Under the pieces are notes generated by a model, which was not told the DNA's origin, ran no database searches, and saw only the letters and a program-made list of their open reading frames with translations. A program made the position numbers and the translations under genes. Of a DNA stretch of 17,626 nucleotides, positions 7,507 through 15,601 are shown piece by piece. Position 1 is the first letter of the stretch. Every line of letters begins with the position of its first letter. Source of the stretch: Rubritepida sp. (GTDB lineage: Bacteria; Pseudomonadota; Alphaproteobacteria; Acetobacterales; Acetobacteraceae); NCBI GenBank assembly GCA_014376425.1, contig JACMRO010000292.1:1-17626 (forward strand), read 5' to 3'.

Positions 7507-10500
7507 ACATTTCAGAACTCTGCATCCGCCGGCCGGTGATGACCTGCCTGCTGACGCTGGCCGCCGTGGTGGCCGGCGCCATCGCCTACACCAAGCTGCC
7601 CGTGGCCGCGGTGCCGCGGGTGGATTTCCCGGTCATCCAGGTCAATGCCTTCTTCGCCGGCGCCAGTCCGGAGACCATGGCGACCTCGGTCGCGCTGCCG
7701 CTGGAGCGGGAGTTCAGCACGATCTCGGGCCTGGAGAGCATGAGCTCAACCTCCGGCCAGGATACGCTGAACCTTACCCTGCAGTTCCAGCTCGGCCGCA
7801 ACATCGACAGCGCGGCGCAGGATGTGCAGGCGGCGCTGACCCGCGCGCAACGGCGGCTGCCGATTGAGATGACCACCCCGCCCTTCTACCGCAAGGTGAA
7901 CCCGGCCGACGCGCCGGTCGTCCTGCTGACGCTGCGTGGCGGGGACACCCCGCTGTACCGGCTGAACGACGTGGCCAGCACCATCATCGCACCTGCGCTA
8001 AGCCGGGTGCAGGGCGTGGCCCAGGTGCAGGTCTTCGGCGAGCAGCTCTATTCCGTGCGCGTGCGGCTCGATCCGGACCGGATCGCCGCCATGGGCCTGG
8101 CCTTCGACACGGTAAGCCAGGCGGTGGCGGCCGCCAATTCCAACGCGCCGGTGGGATTGCTGGCGGGTTCGCAGCAGCAATTGTCCTTGCGCGCCAACGA
8201 CCAGCCGCAGAATGCCGAAGCCTTCGGCAATATCGTGATCGGCGGCCGTGCCTCGGCGCCCATCCGGCTGAACGAGATTGCCCAGGTCGCTGACGGGGTG
8301 CAAAATGAGCGCGTCGCCAGCTGGGTCAATGGCGAGCGCGCGCTGGTGCTGGCCGTGCTGCGCCAGCCCGACGCCAACACCGTCGATGTGGTGGATGGCG
8401 TGCGAGCAAGCCTGCCCGCGCTGCAGGGGGCATTGCCAGCCGGCGCCTCGATCGGCGTGTTCCTCGACCGCTCGGTCTCAATCCGCGCCGCGGTGCATGA
8501 CGTGCAGGAGTCCCTGCTGATCGCCATCGGCCTGGTGGTGCTGGTGTGCTTCCTGTTCCTGCGCCGGATCACCGCCACGCTGATCCCCTCCGTCGCGGTG
8601 CCGATCAGCCTCTGCATCACCTTCGGGCTGATGTATGCGCTGGGCTACGGCATCGACAACGTCACGCTGCTGGGCCTGACCATCGCGGTGGGGCTGGTGG
8701 TGGATGACGCCATCGTGGTGCTGGAAGCCATCGTCCGGCACATCGAGGATGGCATGCACCCGATGGCCGCCGCCATGCGCGGCGCCAAGGAAGTCGGCTT
8801 CACCGTGCTGTCGATCACCCTGTCGCTGATCGCGGTGTTCCTGCCCATCCTGCTGATGGGCGGCGTGGTCGGCCGCGTGTTTAACGCCTTCGCGGCGACG
8901 GTGTCGCTTGCCGTCATCGCAAGCTGCGTGGTGTCGCTCACGCTCACGCCGCTGATGGCGAGCCGGATGCCGGCACATTCCAAGCCCGGCCCGATCGACC
9001 GCTTCTTCGAACGCGGCTTCGTGGCTGTCGAGCGCAGCTACGACTGGGCGCTGGGCTGGGCTCTGCGGTTCAGGCTCGTGGTGTGGATCGTGTTCATGGC
9101 GTCCATCGGCGCTGCCGGCTGGCTGGCCGTGCACATCCCCAAGGGGTTTTTCCCGATCGAGGATACCGGCCTGCTGCAGGTGAACAGCGACGGTCCGCGC
9201 GGTGCCTCCATTGAGGGCATGGCGCAGATGCAGGGCCGTGTTGCCGAAGCGTTGATGCGCAGCCCCCATGTGGCGTCGGTGGTGTCGAATCTGGGCGCGG
9301 TTGGCGGCTCCACATCGATCAACCAGGGCCGGTTGTTCGTGCAGCTGAAGCCGCGCAGCGAGCGGCCGGATGTACAGTCGGTGATCCAGGAACTGCGCCG
9401 CACGACCAACGCGGTGCCGGGCATGCGGGTATTCCTGCAGCCGATCCAGAACATCAATTTTGGCGCCCGCCAGTCGCGCACCCTCTATCTCTACACCATG
9501 CAGGGACTGAGCCTGGAGGAGCTGTATGACTGGGCGCCGCGTCTGGAGGCGGCGCTGCTGCGCCAGCCGGCCTTGCAGGATGTGAACACCGATTTGCAGC
9601 TCGACAGCCCCGTCGTGCTGGTCAATGTGGACCGCGACCGGGCGACGGCGCTGGGCGTATCGGTCGACCAAGTACGGCAGGCGCTGTTCTCAGCCTTCGG
9701 CGCGCGGCAGATCTCCACCATCTACGGCCAGGCCAACGCCTACCCCGTGATCATGGAGGCCTTGCCGGAGGACCAGCGGGATGAAAGCGGGCTGGCCAAG
9801 CTCTACATCCGCTCCAACACCGGGCGGCTGATACCGCTGTCGGCGCTGGCCAGCATCGAGCGGCGGTCTGGGCCACTGACGGTGGCGCATCAGGGCCAGT
9901 TGCCAGCGGTGACCATCGGCTTCAACACGCCGCCCGGCGTGGCCCTGGGCGATGCGGTGAACGCGATCCGCGCGGTGGAGCGCGAGATTGGCATGCCGCC
10001 CACCATCGTCACCGGCTTCACCGGCTCGGCCCAGGTCTTCCAGGAGGCGCTGGCTGGGCAGGGCTTCCTGGTGCTGGCGGCGATCTGCATCATGTATGTG
10101 GTGCTGGGCGTGTTGTACGAATCGCTAATTCATCCGCTAACCATCCTGTCCGGCCTGCCGGCAGCGGCATTGGGCGCTTTAGCGACCCTCTGGCTGTTCA
10201 ACCTGGACCTGTCGGTCATCGCGGTGATCGGCGTGCTGCTGCTGATCGGTCTGGTGAAAAAGAACGCCATCATGGTGGTGGACGTGGCGCTACAACGACA
10301 GCGTGCGGGCGAGAGCGCGGAGGCGGCCGTGCGGCATGCCTGCGTGCTGCGCTTCCGGCCCATCCTGATGACGACGCTGGCCGCGGCGGCCGGTGCGGTG
10401 CCGATCGCCATGGGTTGGGGTGCGGCGGCCGAGCTACGCCAGCCGCTGGGCCTGGCGGTGGTGGGCGGGCTGGCGGTCAGCCAGGTTCTGACCTTGTTCG

Positions 10501-10595
10501 TGACGCCGGTGCTGTATCTGGGCTTCGACGGGCTGGCGGCGCGGTTCAGCCGCGGGCGCGGCGCGGTGGGGCGGCAGGTGGCGGCAGCGGAATAA
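7503..10595 (+). CDS. RND multidrug efflux permease (HAE1 family, MdtB/MdtC-like)
   Basis: Inner-membrane proton/drug antiporter of 1030 residues, normal for the HAE1 family, which works as a trimer with the adaptor encoded just upstream. The N-terminal transmembrane helix begins after CIRRPVM. Proton-relay residues are intact: D401 and D402 in TM4 (GLVVDDAIV), K920 in TM10 (LVKKNAI), and Thr957/Thr958 in TM11. Two large periplasmic loops carry the porter and docking domains. The family signature PVAAVPRVDFPVI is near residue 33. The start has a strong GGAGG seven bases upstream and overlaps the adaptor stop by four bases. No outer-membrane factor gene follows, so a TolC/OprM-type channel must be supplied from elsewhere. 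Only one permease is present, unlike the paired MdtB and MdtC. Confidence 0.96.
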   Translation: MNISELCIRRPVMTCLLTLAAVVAGAIAYTKLPVAAVPRVDFPVIQVNAFFAGASPETMATSVALPLEREFSTISGLESMSSTSGQDTLNLTLQFQLGRNIDSAAQDVQAALTRAQRRLPIEMTTPPFYRKVNPADAPVVLLTLRGGDTPLYRLNDVASTIIAPALSRVQGVAQVQVFGEQLYSVRVRLDPDRIAAMGLAFDTVSQAVAAANSNAPVGLLAGSQQQLSLRANDQPQNAEAFGNIVIGGRASAPIRLNEIAQVADGVQNERVASWVNGERALVLAVLRQPDANTVDVVDGVRASLPALQGALPAGASIGVFLDRSVSIRAAVHDVQESLLIAIGLVVLVCFLFLRRITATLIPSVAVPISLCITFGLMYALGYGIDNVTLLGLTIAVGLVVDDAIVVLEAIVRHIEDGMHPMAAAMRGAKEVGFTVLSITLSLIAVFLPILLMGGVVGRVFNAFAATVSLAVIASCVVSLTLTPLMASRMPAHSKPGPIDRFFERGFVAVERSYDWALGWALRFRLVVWIVFMASIGAAGWLAVHIPKGFFPIEDTGLLQVNSDGPRGASIEGMAQMQGRVAEALMRSPHVASVVSNLGAVGGSTSINQGRLFVQLKPRSERPDVQSVIQELRRTTNAVPGMRVFLQPIQNINFGARQSRTLYLYTMQGLSLEELYDWAPRLEAALLRQPALQDVNTDLQLDSPVVLVNVDRDRATALGVSVDQVRQALFSAFGARQISTIYGQANAYPVIMEALPEDQRDESGLAKLYIRSNTGRLIPLSALASIERRSGPLTVAHQGQLPAVTIGFNTPPGVALGDAVNAIRAVEREIGMPPTIVTGFTGSAQVFQEALAGQGFLVLAAICIMYVVLGVLYESLIHPLTILSGLPAAALGALATLWLFNLDLSVIAVIGVLLLIGLVKKNAIMVVDVALQRQRAGESAEAAVRHACVLRFRPILMTTLAAAAGAVPIAMGWGAAAELRQPLGLAVVGGLAVSQVLTLFVTPVLYLGFDGLAARFSRGRGAVGRQVAAAE

Positions 10596-10619
10596 GGCCT
10601 TCGCCAGCCGGCTGGCCTT
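10594..10619 (+). terminator. Possible weak terminator hairpin after the RND operon
   Basis: Directly at the permease stop, AAGGCC (10594-10599) can pair with GGCCTT (10614-10619). Nested within is the perfect palindrome GCCAGCCGGCTGGC (10603-10616). Only three Ts follow, so intrinsic termination is uncertain. Confidence 0.3.
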
Positions 10620-10817
10620 TGTGCAAGGGCCGTCCGAGGTGACTTTCGGAGAGGGCTTCAGCCCCATCGTCGAGAGGTAGCGGCTGTCTGTGCGTATCCG
10701 GTGTATCCCACCCTCGCACCAGACCAAGCGCTGGCGGGGGGGCTGCTGGCCCAGCCGCCATGCGCCCGCCCCCCCATCGTTCGCAGCAACCCGCTCGACC
10801 GGGCCGCCGCGCGCCCT
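10620..10817. other. Convergent intergenic gap with a G-run/C-run stem
   Basis: Non-coding space between the ends of the RND permease and the SYLF gene. Seven Gs (10736-10742) can pair with seven Cs (10769-10775), enclosing a smaller GGCTG/CAGCC hairpin (10741-10745 with 10752-10756). This could slow polymerase from either side but has no T tract. Short open frames here are not convincing as genes. Confidence 0.3.
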
Positions 10818-11624
10818 TCAGCGCGGGGGAGGCGGCAGGGGCATGCGGCCGACCTGGCGCGGGGCGCCGGTCACAGGCCGGGCGCGCGGCGTGACCTCGC
10901 GAACCGGCGTCACCGCCATCTCAGGAGCCGACCCACCCACCGACGCCGTCGGGCTGCCGAAGCGAGCCAGTACCGCGCGCAGCGGGTCGGCGCCCGGATT
11001 ATGCGCCGCGGTCTGCACCACGATCTGCCGCGCCGACAGATCCTGGCCGTAATAGGCCTGGTTCCATTCGCTGCGCGACGACAGGATGGTGCCGTCCAGC
11101 GCCACGCCGGCGAACAGCCCGCGTGAGCGCGACACGGTCACGATGTCGGCGCCAAGATTGGCCGTTGTGGCCCCCTGTACCGACCCGCCATAGGCCGCAA
11201 CGGCCACGGAGGCATCGGCACCGAATTTGAACTGGCTGTCCAGGATCGCGGTCAGCCCGCGATCGCTGCGGATGATGATGATGGTCTGGCTGTCCTGGAT
11301 GCCGAACTGGAAACCCAGATTGCCCGACGCCAGCGCGTAGAAGGCCGGCGACGACCATCCGCCCGAACCGTCGCGGCCCACCAGGACGCAGCCACCGCCC
11401 TCGCCGCCGAGGAAGAAGGCGGCGCGGAACACGCGTGGGCAAACCATGACCGCCCGGGCGTTGCGCAGCATGTTGGCAGCGCTCAACAGGTCGCGGTCGT
11501 TGCCCAGAAGCTCCTGCACGGCCAGGGTGGCGCGGTCGACCACTGCCTGTGGCTCGCCCGTACCGGGTGTGCCGGCACACGCCGCCAGGCTGCCCGCCAG
11601 TAAGATCGCGATGAGATTGCGCAT
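10818..11624 (-). CDS. SYLF (Ysc84) domain lipoprotein, putative lipid-binding
   Basis: A 268-residue envelope protein. The N-terminus is a lipoprotein signal with lipobox LAAC (Cys16), so it should be lipid-anchored after SPase II processing. Residues about 30-215 match the SYLF/Ysc84 domain: a helical start (LLSAANMLRNARAVMVCPRV), then the FFLGGEGGG, WSSPAFYALASGNLGFQFG and FGADASVAVAAYG blocks, ending near the LFAGVALDG segment. In eukaryotes this domain binds phosphoinositides; its bacterial role is not established. A low-complexity Arg/Pro tail (about residues 235-268, ending in a proline run) follows the domain. The ATG has AGGG six bases upstream. The gene lies 69 bp downstream of accC on the same strand and may be co-transcribed, but its function appears unrelated. 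Confidence 0.9.
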   Translation of the reverse strand: MRNLIAILLAGSLAACAGTPGTGEPQAVVDRATLAVQELLGNDRDLLSAANMLRNARAVMVCPRVFRAAFFLGGEGGGCVLVGRDGSGGWSSPAFYALASGNLGFQFGIQDSQTIIIIRSDRGLTAILDSQFKFGADASVAVAAYGGSVQGATTANLGADIVTVSRSRGLFAGVALDGTILSSRSEWNQAYYGQDLSARQIVVQTAAHNPGADPLRAVLARFGSPTASVGGSAPEMAVTPVREVTPRARPVTGAPRQVGRMPLPPPPR

Positions 11625-11693
11625 GAGATCCCTTTGCCAATGGCTTGTGGCGATGCGGTTCTACCGCCTCTGGCCGTGCCGCGACAAGACGCT

Positions 11694-13040
11694 TCAACGT
11701 GCGACGAAGCGTTCCAACCAGTGGATGGTGTAGTCGCCCGCCTGGAATTCAGGGTCGTCCATGATGCGGGCGTGCAGCGGAATGGTGGTCTTGATGCCGT
11801 CCACCACCATCTCGTTCAGGCAACGCTTCATCCGTGCGATCGCCTGGGCACGGGTCGCGCCATGCACCACCAGCTTGGCGACCAGGCTGTCATAATGCGG
11901 CGGCACCGAGTAGCCAGAGTAAAGCGCGCTATCGACCCGCACGCCCAGGCCGCCCGGCGCGTGATAGGTGTTCACCCGGCCGGGCGAGGGGGTGAAATCC
12001 ACCGGGTCCTCAGCGGTGATGCGGCATTCGATGGCATGGCCGTTGAAGGTGATGTCGGATTGCGCGTAGCCCAGCGCCTCGCCGGCGGCGACGCGCAGCT
12101 GCTCGCGCACCAGGTCCACGCCGCAGACCATTTCGGTGACGGGGTGCTCGACCTGCAAGCGGGTGTTCATCTCGATGAAGGCGAATTGGCCGTCCTGCCA
12201 CAGGAACTCCAGCGTGCCGGCATTGCGATAGCCCAGCTGGCGCAGGCCCGCGGTGACGGTGGCGCCCAGCGCGTCACGCGCGGCGCCGTCCAGCGCCGGG
12301 CTGCCGGCTTCCTCCACCAGCTTCTGGTGGCGACGTTGGAGCGAACAGTCGCGCTCGCCGAAATGCACCACGTTGCCGTGGGTGTCGGCCATCACCTGCA
12401 ATTCGATGTGGCGCGGGCGGTCGAGGTATTTTTCGATGTAGACCTCGTCATTGCCGAAAGCCGCTTTCGCCTCGGTGCGGGCAAGCTGCCAGGCTTCCTC
12501 GATCTCGTGCGCGCCGCGCGCCACCTTCATGCCGCGGCCGCCGCCGCCGGCCGCAGCCTTGACGATGACGGGGTAGCCGATCTCTACGGCGATGGCGCGG
12601 GCCTGTTCGGCGCTCTCCACCGCGCCGGCGCTGCCGGGAACCAGCGGCACGCCCAGCCGGCGCATCGCGTCCTTGGCCGAAATCTTGTCGCCCATCATGC
12701 GGATGTGCTCGGGCTTTGGGCCGATGAAGGCCAGGCCGTGGGCTTCCACCATCTCGGCGAAGTTGGCGTTCTCGCTGAGGAAGCCGTAGCCGGGATGGAT
12801 CGCCTCGGCCCCGGTAATGGCGGCGGCGGAGAGGAGTGCGGCCATGTTCAGGTAGCTGTCGCGCGCCGCCGGCGGGCCGATGCAGACGCTTTCATCGGCC
12901 AGGCGAACATGCATGGCGGATGCATCGGCGGTGGAATGCACGGCAACGGTGCGGATGCCCATTTCCTGGCAGGCGCGGTGAATGCGCAGCGCGATCTCGC
13001 CGCGGTTGGCGATCAGGACCTTGGTGAACGGCCTGGTCAT
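11694..13040 (-). CDS. accC: Acetyl-CoA carboxylase, biotin carboxylase subunit
   Basis: Cytosolic ATP-grasp enzyme that carboxylates the biotin on AccB using bicarbonate and ATP, the first half-reaction of fatty-acid synthesis. At 448 residues it is full length. The N-terminal domain starts KVLIANRGEIALRI. The glycine-rich loop GGGGRG is at 165-170. ATP and metal ligands K119, K161, H211, E278, E290, and N292/R294 in EMNTRLQVEHPVTE correspond to E. coli K116, K159, H209, E276, E288, N290 and R292. The ATG at 13040 overlaps the accB stop (ATGA, 13037-13040), so the two are translationally coupled as expected for partners of one complex. The carboxyltransferase genes accA and accD are not in the window. 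No defects seen. Confidence 0.97.
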   Translation of the reverse strand: MTRPFTKVLIANRGEIALRIHRACQEMGIRTVAVHSTADASAMHVRLADESVCIGPPAARDSYLNMAALLSAAAITGAEAIHPGYGFLSENANFAEMVEAHGLAFIGPKPEHIRMMGDKISAKDAMRRLGVPLVPGSAGAVESAEQARAIAVEIGYPVIVKAAAGGGGRGMKVARGAHEIEEAWQLARTEAKAAFGNDEVYIEKYLDRPRHIELQVMADTHGNVVHFGERDCSLQRRHQKLVEEAGSPALDGAARDALGATVTAGLRQLGYRNAGTLEFLWQDGQFAFIEMNTRLQVEHPVTEMVCGVDLVREQLRVAAGEALGYAQSDITFNGHAIECRITAEDPVDFTPSPGRVNTYHAPGGLGVRVDSALYSGYSVPPHYDSLVAKLVVHGATRAQAIARMKRCLNEMVVDGIKTTIPLHARIMDDPEFQAGDYTIHWLERFVAR

Positions 13041-13495
13041 TCGATCAGCATCAGCGGTTCGCCGTATTCGACCGGTGTGCCCGGCTCGATCAGAATGCGG
13101 GTGATGGTGCCCGATTTCGGCGCCTTGATCTGGTTGAACGTCTTCATCGCCTCAATCAGCAGCAGCGTCTGGCCGGCGGTGACGTGGGCGCCGACCTGGA
13201 CGAAGGGTGGGCTGCCGGGTTCGGGCGAGAGATAGGCCACGCCGACCATCGGGCTGGTGACCGCGCCGGGGTGTTTGGGGTCGAACTCGGCCGACAGGGT
13301 GGGCTCGGGTGCTGATGCCGGGGCCGGCATCGGCGCGGGGGCGGCATAGGTCACCGCGGCCGGTGCCGGCATCAGCCGCGCCACGCGGATGCGGCTGTCA
13401 CCCTCGACCAGCTCGATCTCGGTCAGGTCGGTCTCACGCAGGATCTTCGCGAGTTCGCGGATCGCCGAGGGGTCGAAGGTGATGCCGCTGCTCAT
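13037..13495 (-). CDS. accB: Biotin carboxyl carrier protein of acetyl-CoA carboxylase
   Basis: Carries the biotin swinging arm between AccC and the AccAD carboxyltransferase; 152 residues. I chose the ATG at 13495 because it begins the family N-terminus (dimerising helix, DPSAIRELAKIL), has AGGA nine bases upstream, and overlaps the aroQ stop by four bases. A longer frame reaching 13759 is antiparallel noise within aroQ. A Pro/Ala linker (about residues 42-67) leads to the C-terminal biotinyl domain. The biotin-acceptor lysine is K118 in EAMKTFNQI, where the usual AMKxMN has Thr-Phe after the lysine. The second half of the biotinyl domain (K-APKSGTI...GTPVEYGEPL) is intact. Confidence 0.97.
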   Translation of the reverse strand: MSSGITFDPSAIRELAKILRETDLTEIELVEGDSRIRVARLMPAPAAVTYAAPAPMPAPASAPEPTLSAEFDPKHPGAVTSPMVGVAYLSPEPGSPPFVQVGAHVTAGQTLLLIEAMKTFNQIKAPKSGTITRILIEPGTPVEYGEPLMLIE

Positions 13496-13947
13496 TCGTC
13501 GTCTTCCTGCTGATCGGCCAGAATGCCGGCCATGGCGCGCAACGCCAGCGCGTATCCCGCCACGCCCAGCCCGCAGATCACCCCGGTCGCCACTTTCGAC
13601 ACATAGCTGTGCTGGCGGAATTCCTCCCGCCTGTGGATGTTGGTGATGTGCACCTCGATGACCGGCTGATCGGCGATCAGCAGCGCGTCCAAAATGGCGA
13701 TGGAGGTGGTGGTGTAGGCGGCGGGGTTGATGATGATGCCCGACGATCGGCCGCGGCATTCCTGAATCCAGGAGACCAGCTCACCCTCGATGTTGGACTG
13801 CCGGAAGTCGATACCCAGCCCCAGCTCCAGCGCCGTTTCCGCGCAAAGACTTTCCACGTCGTCGAGCGTGGCGGCGCCGTAGATGTGCGGTTGGCGAAGC
13901 CCCAGCATGTTGAGATTGGGGCCGTTGAGGACGGTGACGGTCTTCAT
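13492..13947 (-). CDS. aroQ: Type II 3-dehydroquinate dehydratase
   Basis: Cytosolic dodecameric enzyme that dehydrates 3-dehydroquinate to 3-dehydroshikimate, step three of the shikimate pathway. It has 151 residues from the ATG at 13947, which gives the family start KTVTVLNGPNLNMLG; an in-frame GTG at 13968 would add seven residues. Active-site residues R18, Y23 (catalytic), N74, E98, H100, R107 and R111 align with M. tuberculosis R19, Y24, N75, E99, H101, R108 and R112. The usual His in the YTHTS motif (Mtb H81) is Thr80 here (YTTTS). Its stop overlaps the accB start (ATGA, 13492-13495), forming the aroQ-accB-accC operon known from many proteobacteria. The promoter is probably in the 70 bp upstream or in the adjoining pseudogene; no clear Shine-Dalgarno is seen. 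Confidence 0.95.
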   Translation of the reverse strand: MKTVTVLNGPNLNMLGLRQPHIYGAATLDDVESLCAETALELGLGIDFRQSNIEGELVSWIQECRGRSSGIIINPAAYTTTSIAILDALLIADQPVIEVHITNIHRREEFRQHSYVSKVATGVICGLGVAGYALALRAMAGILADQQEDDE

Positions 13948-14017
13948 GGTTGATTTGTCGGGTATCACCCCCCCGCCCGCCCGGCAACCTGGCGGTCCCC
14001 CTCCTGGCCGCGCCCTT

Positions 14018-14565
14018 CTAACGAATGGTCAACCCCGCGACGCTGCCCACCGTCTGGTTCCACGTCGCCGGGCAGGTCTGGTCGACTTGCAGGGAGGCAT
14101 CGCGCCAGAGCAGCAGGACGATCTGCCCAGCGGCGCGGCGCATCTGCTGATCAGCCGGGCTGATCTCGACCATCTGTATGGCGAAGCGGCGGTTTTGGAT
14201 GCAGGGGTCGCGGACCACCTCGCAGTCAACGGCGTCGTCATTGGCGGAGGTAGCCCGGTCCCACATCTGGGTTTCCAGGGTGCAGAACTGCGCGGTCAGC
14301 GCCGCCTGGGGGGCGGGCGAGAAGCGGCGCCAGCTGTCCATGCTGATGAAATACCCCTGCACCGCGCCGCCCAGCGACAGCGGCCGGAAATGCGTCGTCA
14401 CCTCGGGCCAGTTGCCGGAATTGCCCGATGTGGGCGAGGTGATGCCGCATTGCGCTGAAAGGCCGGTTAGACCTCGGAGAACTGCAGCGTGACGGCCGTT
14501 GCGCCGAAGTTCTGCGCCAGCACCGCCCTCGAGGGCGTTACGGTCCTCACCCGCAGCGGGTTACC
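14018..14565 (-). pseudogene. Decayed TRAP transporter substrate-binding protein (DctP family), C-terminal half
   Basis: Two reading frames together rebuild the C-terminal half of a DctP-type periplasmic solute-binding protein (normally about 330-350 residues). The upstream frame (14565 to 14470) reads LRVRTVTPSRAVLAQNFGAT then AVTLQFSEV, and stops at TAA 14467-14469, where the family has Tyr (FAEVY). Past that stop it continues PAFQRN. The frame must then shift near 14449-14452 to give CGITSPTSGNSGNWPEVTTH and the whole C-terminal domain down to the stop at 14018. So there is one nonsense change and one indel, with a few residues (the usual VVD) lost at the junction. About 120-150 N-terminal residues are not found in the 175 bp upstream. 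A product starting at the GTG at 14401 (127 residues) would lack the ligand-binding lobe. Sequencing error could explain one lesion but not the missing N-terminus. Confidence 0.75.
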
Positions 14566-14740
14566 GGTGTGGCATCGGTCCCTGGCCGAAGTCACGCGGT
14601 CGCGGCTCGGCTTCGGTGACGCGCGCGCGCCTGTGGCACCCATGTCGACCGGCCAGCCGGATCGCACGCCCCTCGGCCTCGCGGGCGACGGCGTGACAAT
14701 GGGTGATGATTAACCCCGGCCGTGGTCGGTTTCCCGCGGC

Positions 14741-15601
14741 TCACCGCGCCCGTGCGATCACCGCCCGTGCCCGTTCCACCACTGGAATGTCGATCATCTC
14801 GCCCTCGAAGGCCACCGCGCCGTGGCCCTGCGCCAAGGCCACCTCGAAAGCCGCGACCAGCCGCCGCGCGCGGTCCACCGCTTCGGCCGAGACGCCGTAT
14901 TCCTCGTTGATGACCGCGACCTGGCTGGGGTGTATGCAGGTGGTGCAGGCGAACCCCAGCCGGTTAGACCGGCGCAGCACCTGGCGGTAGCCATCCGGGT
15001 CCGAAAAGCCCGCAACCGTGCCCAGGAACCCCATCGGCAGGATGCCGGCAGCGCGGGCTGCGATGATGCACATGCGCTTGGACCAGTCCAGCGCATCGGC
15101 GCTCGGCTCGGCCTGGATGTCGGTGGCCAGGTCCTCCGCGCCCACGCCGATGCCGATCAGGCGGGGGTGGGCGGCGGCGATCTCACCCATCCGCAGCACG
15201 GCGGCGGCATCCTCGACCAGCGCCAGCATTTTCACCGTGCCGGGCGCGATGCCCTGGGCGGCCTCGGCGGTCGCGATCAGTTCGGCCAGCAGCCTCACGT
15301 GGTCGGCGCCCATCACCTTGGTGCACATCAGCGAGTGCACGCCGGGGATGACGCTGGCCGCGATGTCGAGCACCGACATCTCCATCGGCCGGTTGATCCG
15401 CACCACGACATCGGCGCCGTTGGCGGAGACCCGCGGTACGGCACCAGCTAGTGCGGCACGCGCCGCGGGCTTTTCCGGCGGCGCGATGCTGTCCTCGAGG
15501 TCGAGGATGATCGCATCCGCGCCGCGCTCATGCGCGCGACCCACGAATTTCTCCCGCGCCGCGGGCACGAAGAGCAGCGAGCGCCAGTTTGGCAAGGTCA
15601 T
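14741..15601 (-). CDS. HpcH/HpaI aldolase / citrate lyase beta-subunit (CitE) family lyase
   Basis: TIM-barrel, Mg-dependent C-C lyase family that acts on CoA-thioesters (citramalyl-, malyl-, citryl-CoA) or related acids; 286 residues, usual for CitE-like proteins. Visible blocks in order: RSLLFVPA (7-14), ADAIILDLEDSI (28-39), the substrate-binding arginine R68 in VVRIN, the putative Mg ligands E130 (LALVED) and E156-D157 (GAEDL), and the C-terminal CIHPSQ block with VINEEYG. The ATG at 15601 overlaps the stop of the upstream hydrolase gene (ATGA, 15598-15601) and gives the family N-terminus; an extension to 15655 is not needed. The lack of CitD/CitF neighbours argues against a true citrate lyase. 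It likely cleaves a product of the pathway encoded upstream. The precise substrate is unknown. Confidence 0.9.
   Translation of the reverse strand: MTLPNWRSLLFVPAAREKFVGRAHERGADAIILDLEDSIAPPEKPAARAALAGAVPRVSANGADVVVRINRPMEMSVLDIAASVIPGVHSLMCTKVMGADHVRLLAELIATAEAAQGIAPGTVKMLALVEDAAAVLRMGEIAAAHPRLIGIGVGAEDLATDIQAEPSADALDWSKRMCIIAARAAGILPMGFLGTVAGFSDPDGYRQVLRRSNRLGFACTTCIHPSQVAVINEEYGVSAEAVDRARRLVAAFEVALAQGHGAVAFEGEMIDIPVVERARAVIARAR

Noticed and set aside
8478..9671. A 397-codon minus-strand frame rich in His/Arg/Gln, opposite the RND permease
   Set aside because: It mirrors the permease codons and has no domain pattern; the sense-strand permease is complete with all key residues.
11634..13235. 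A 533-codon plus-strand frame opposite accC
   Set aside because: His-rich antisense shadow of a fully conserved biotin carboxylase.
13496..13759. N-terminal extension of accB to 13759
   Set aside because: The added 88 residues are an out-of-frame reading of aroQ; the ATG at 13495 has a ribosome site and the family N-terminus.
14489..14713. A 74-codon plus-strand frame between the pseudogene and the lyase
   Set aside because: Partly antisense to recognisable DctP sequence, with no homology pattern.
14603..14740. Continuation of the lyase frame past its stop (ITHCHAVAREAEGRAIRLAG and onward) in the 175-bp gap before the pseudogene
   Set aside because: The codon pattern looks mildly coding, but I recognise no family, there is no start, and the lyase already ends at its normal C-terminus. 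It could be debris of another gene; not supportable.
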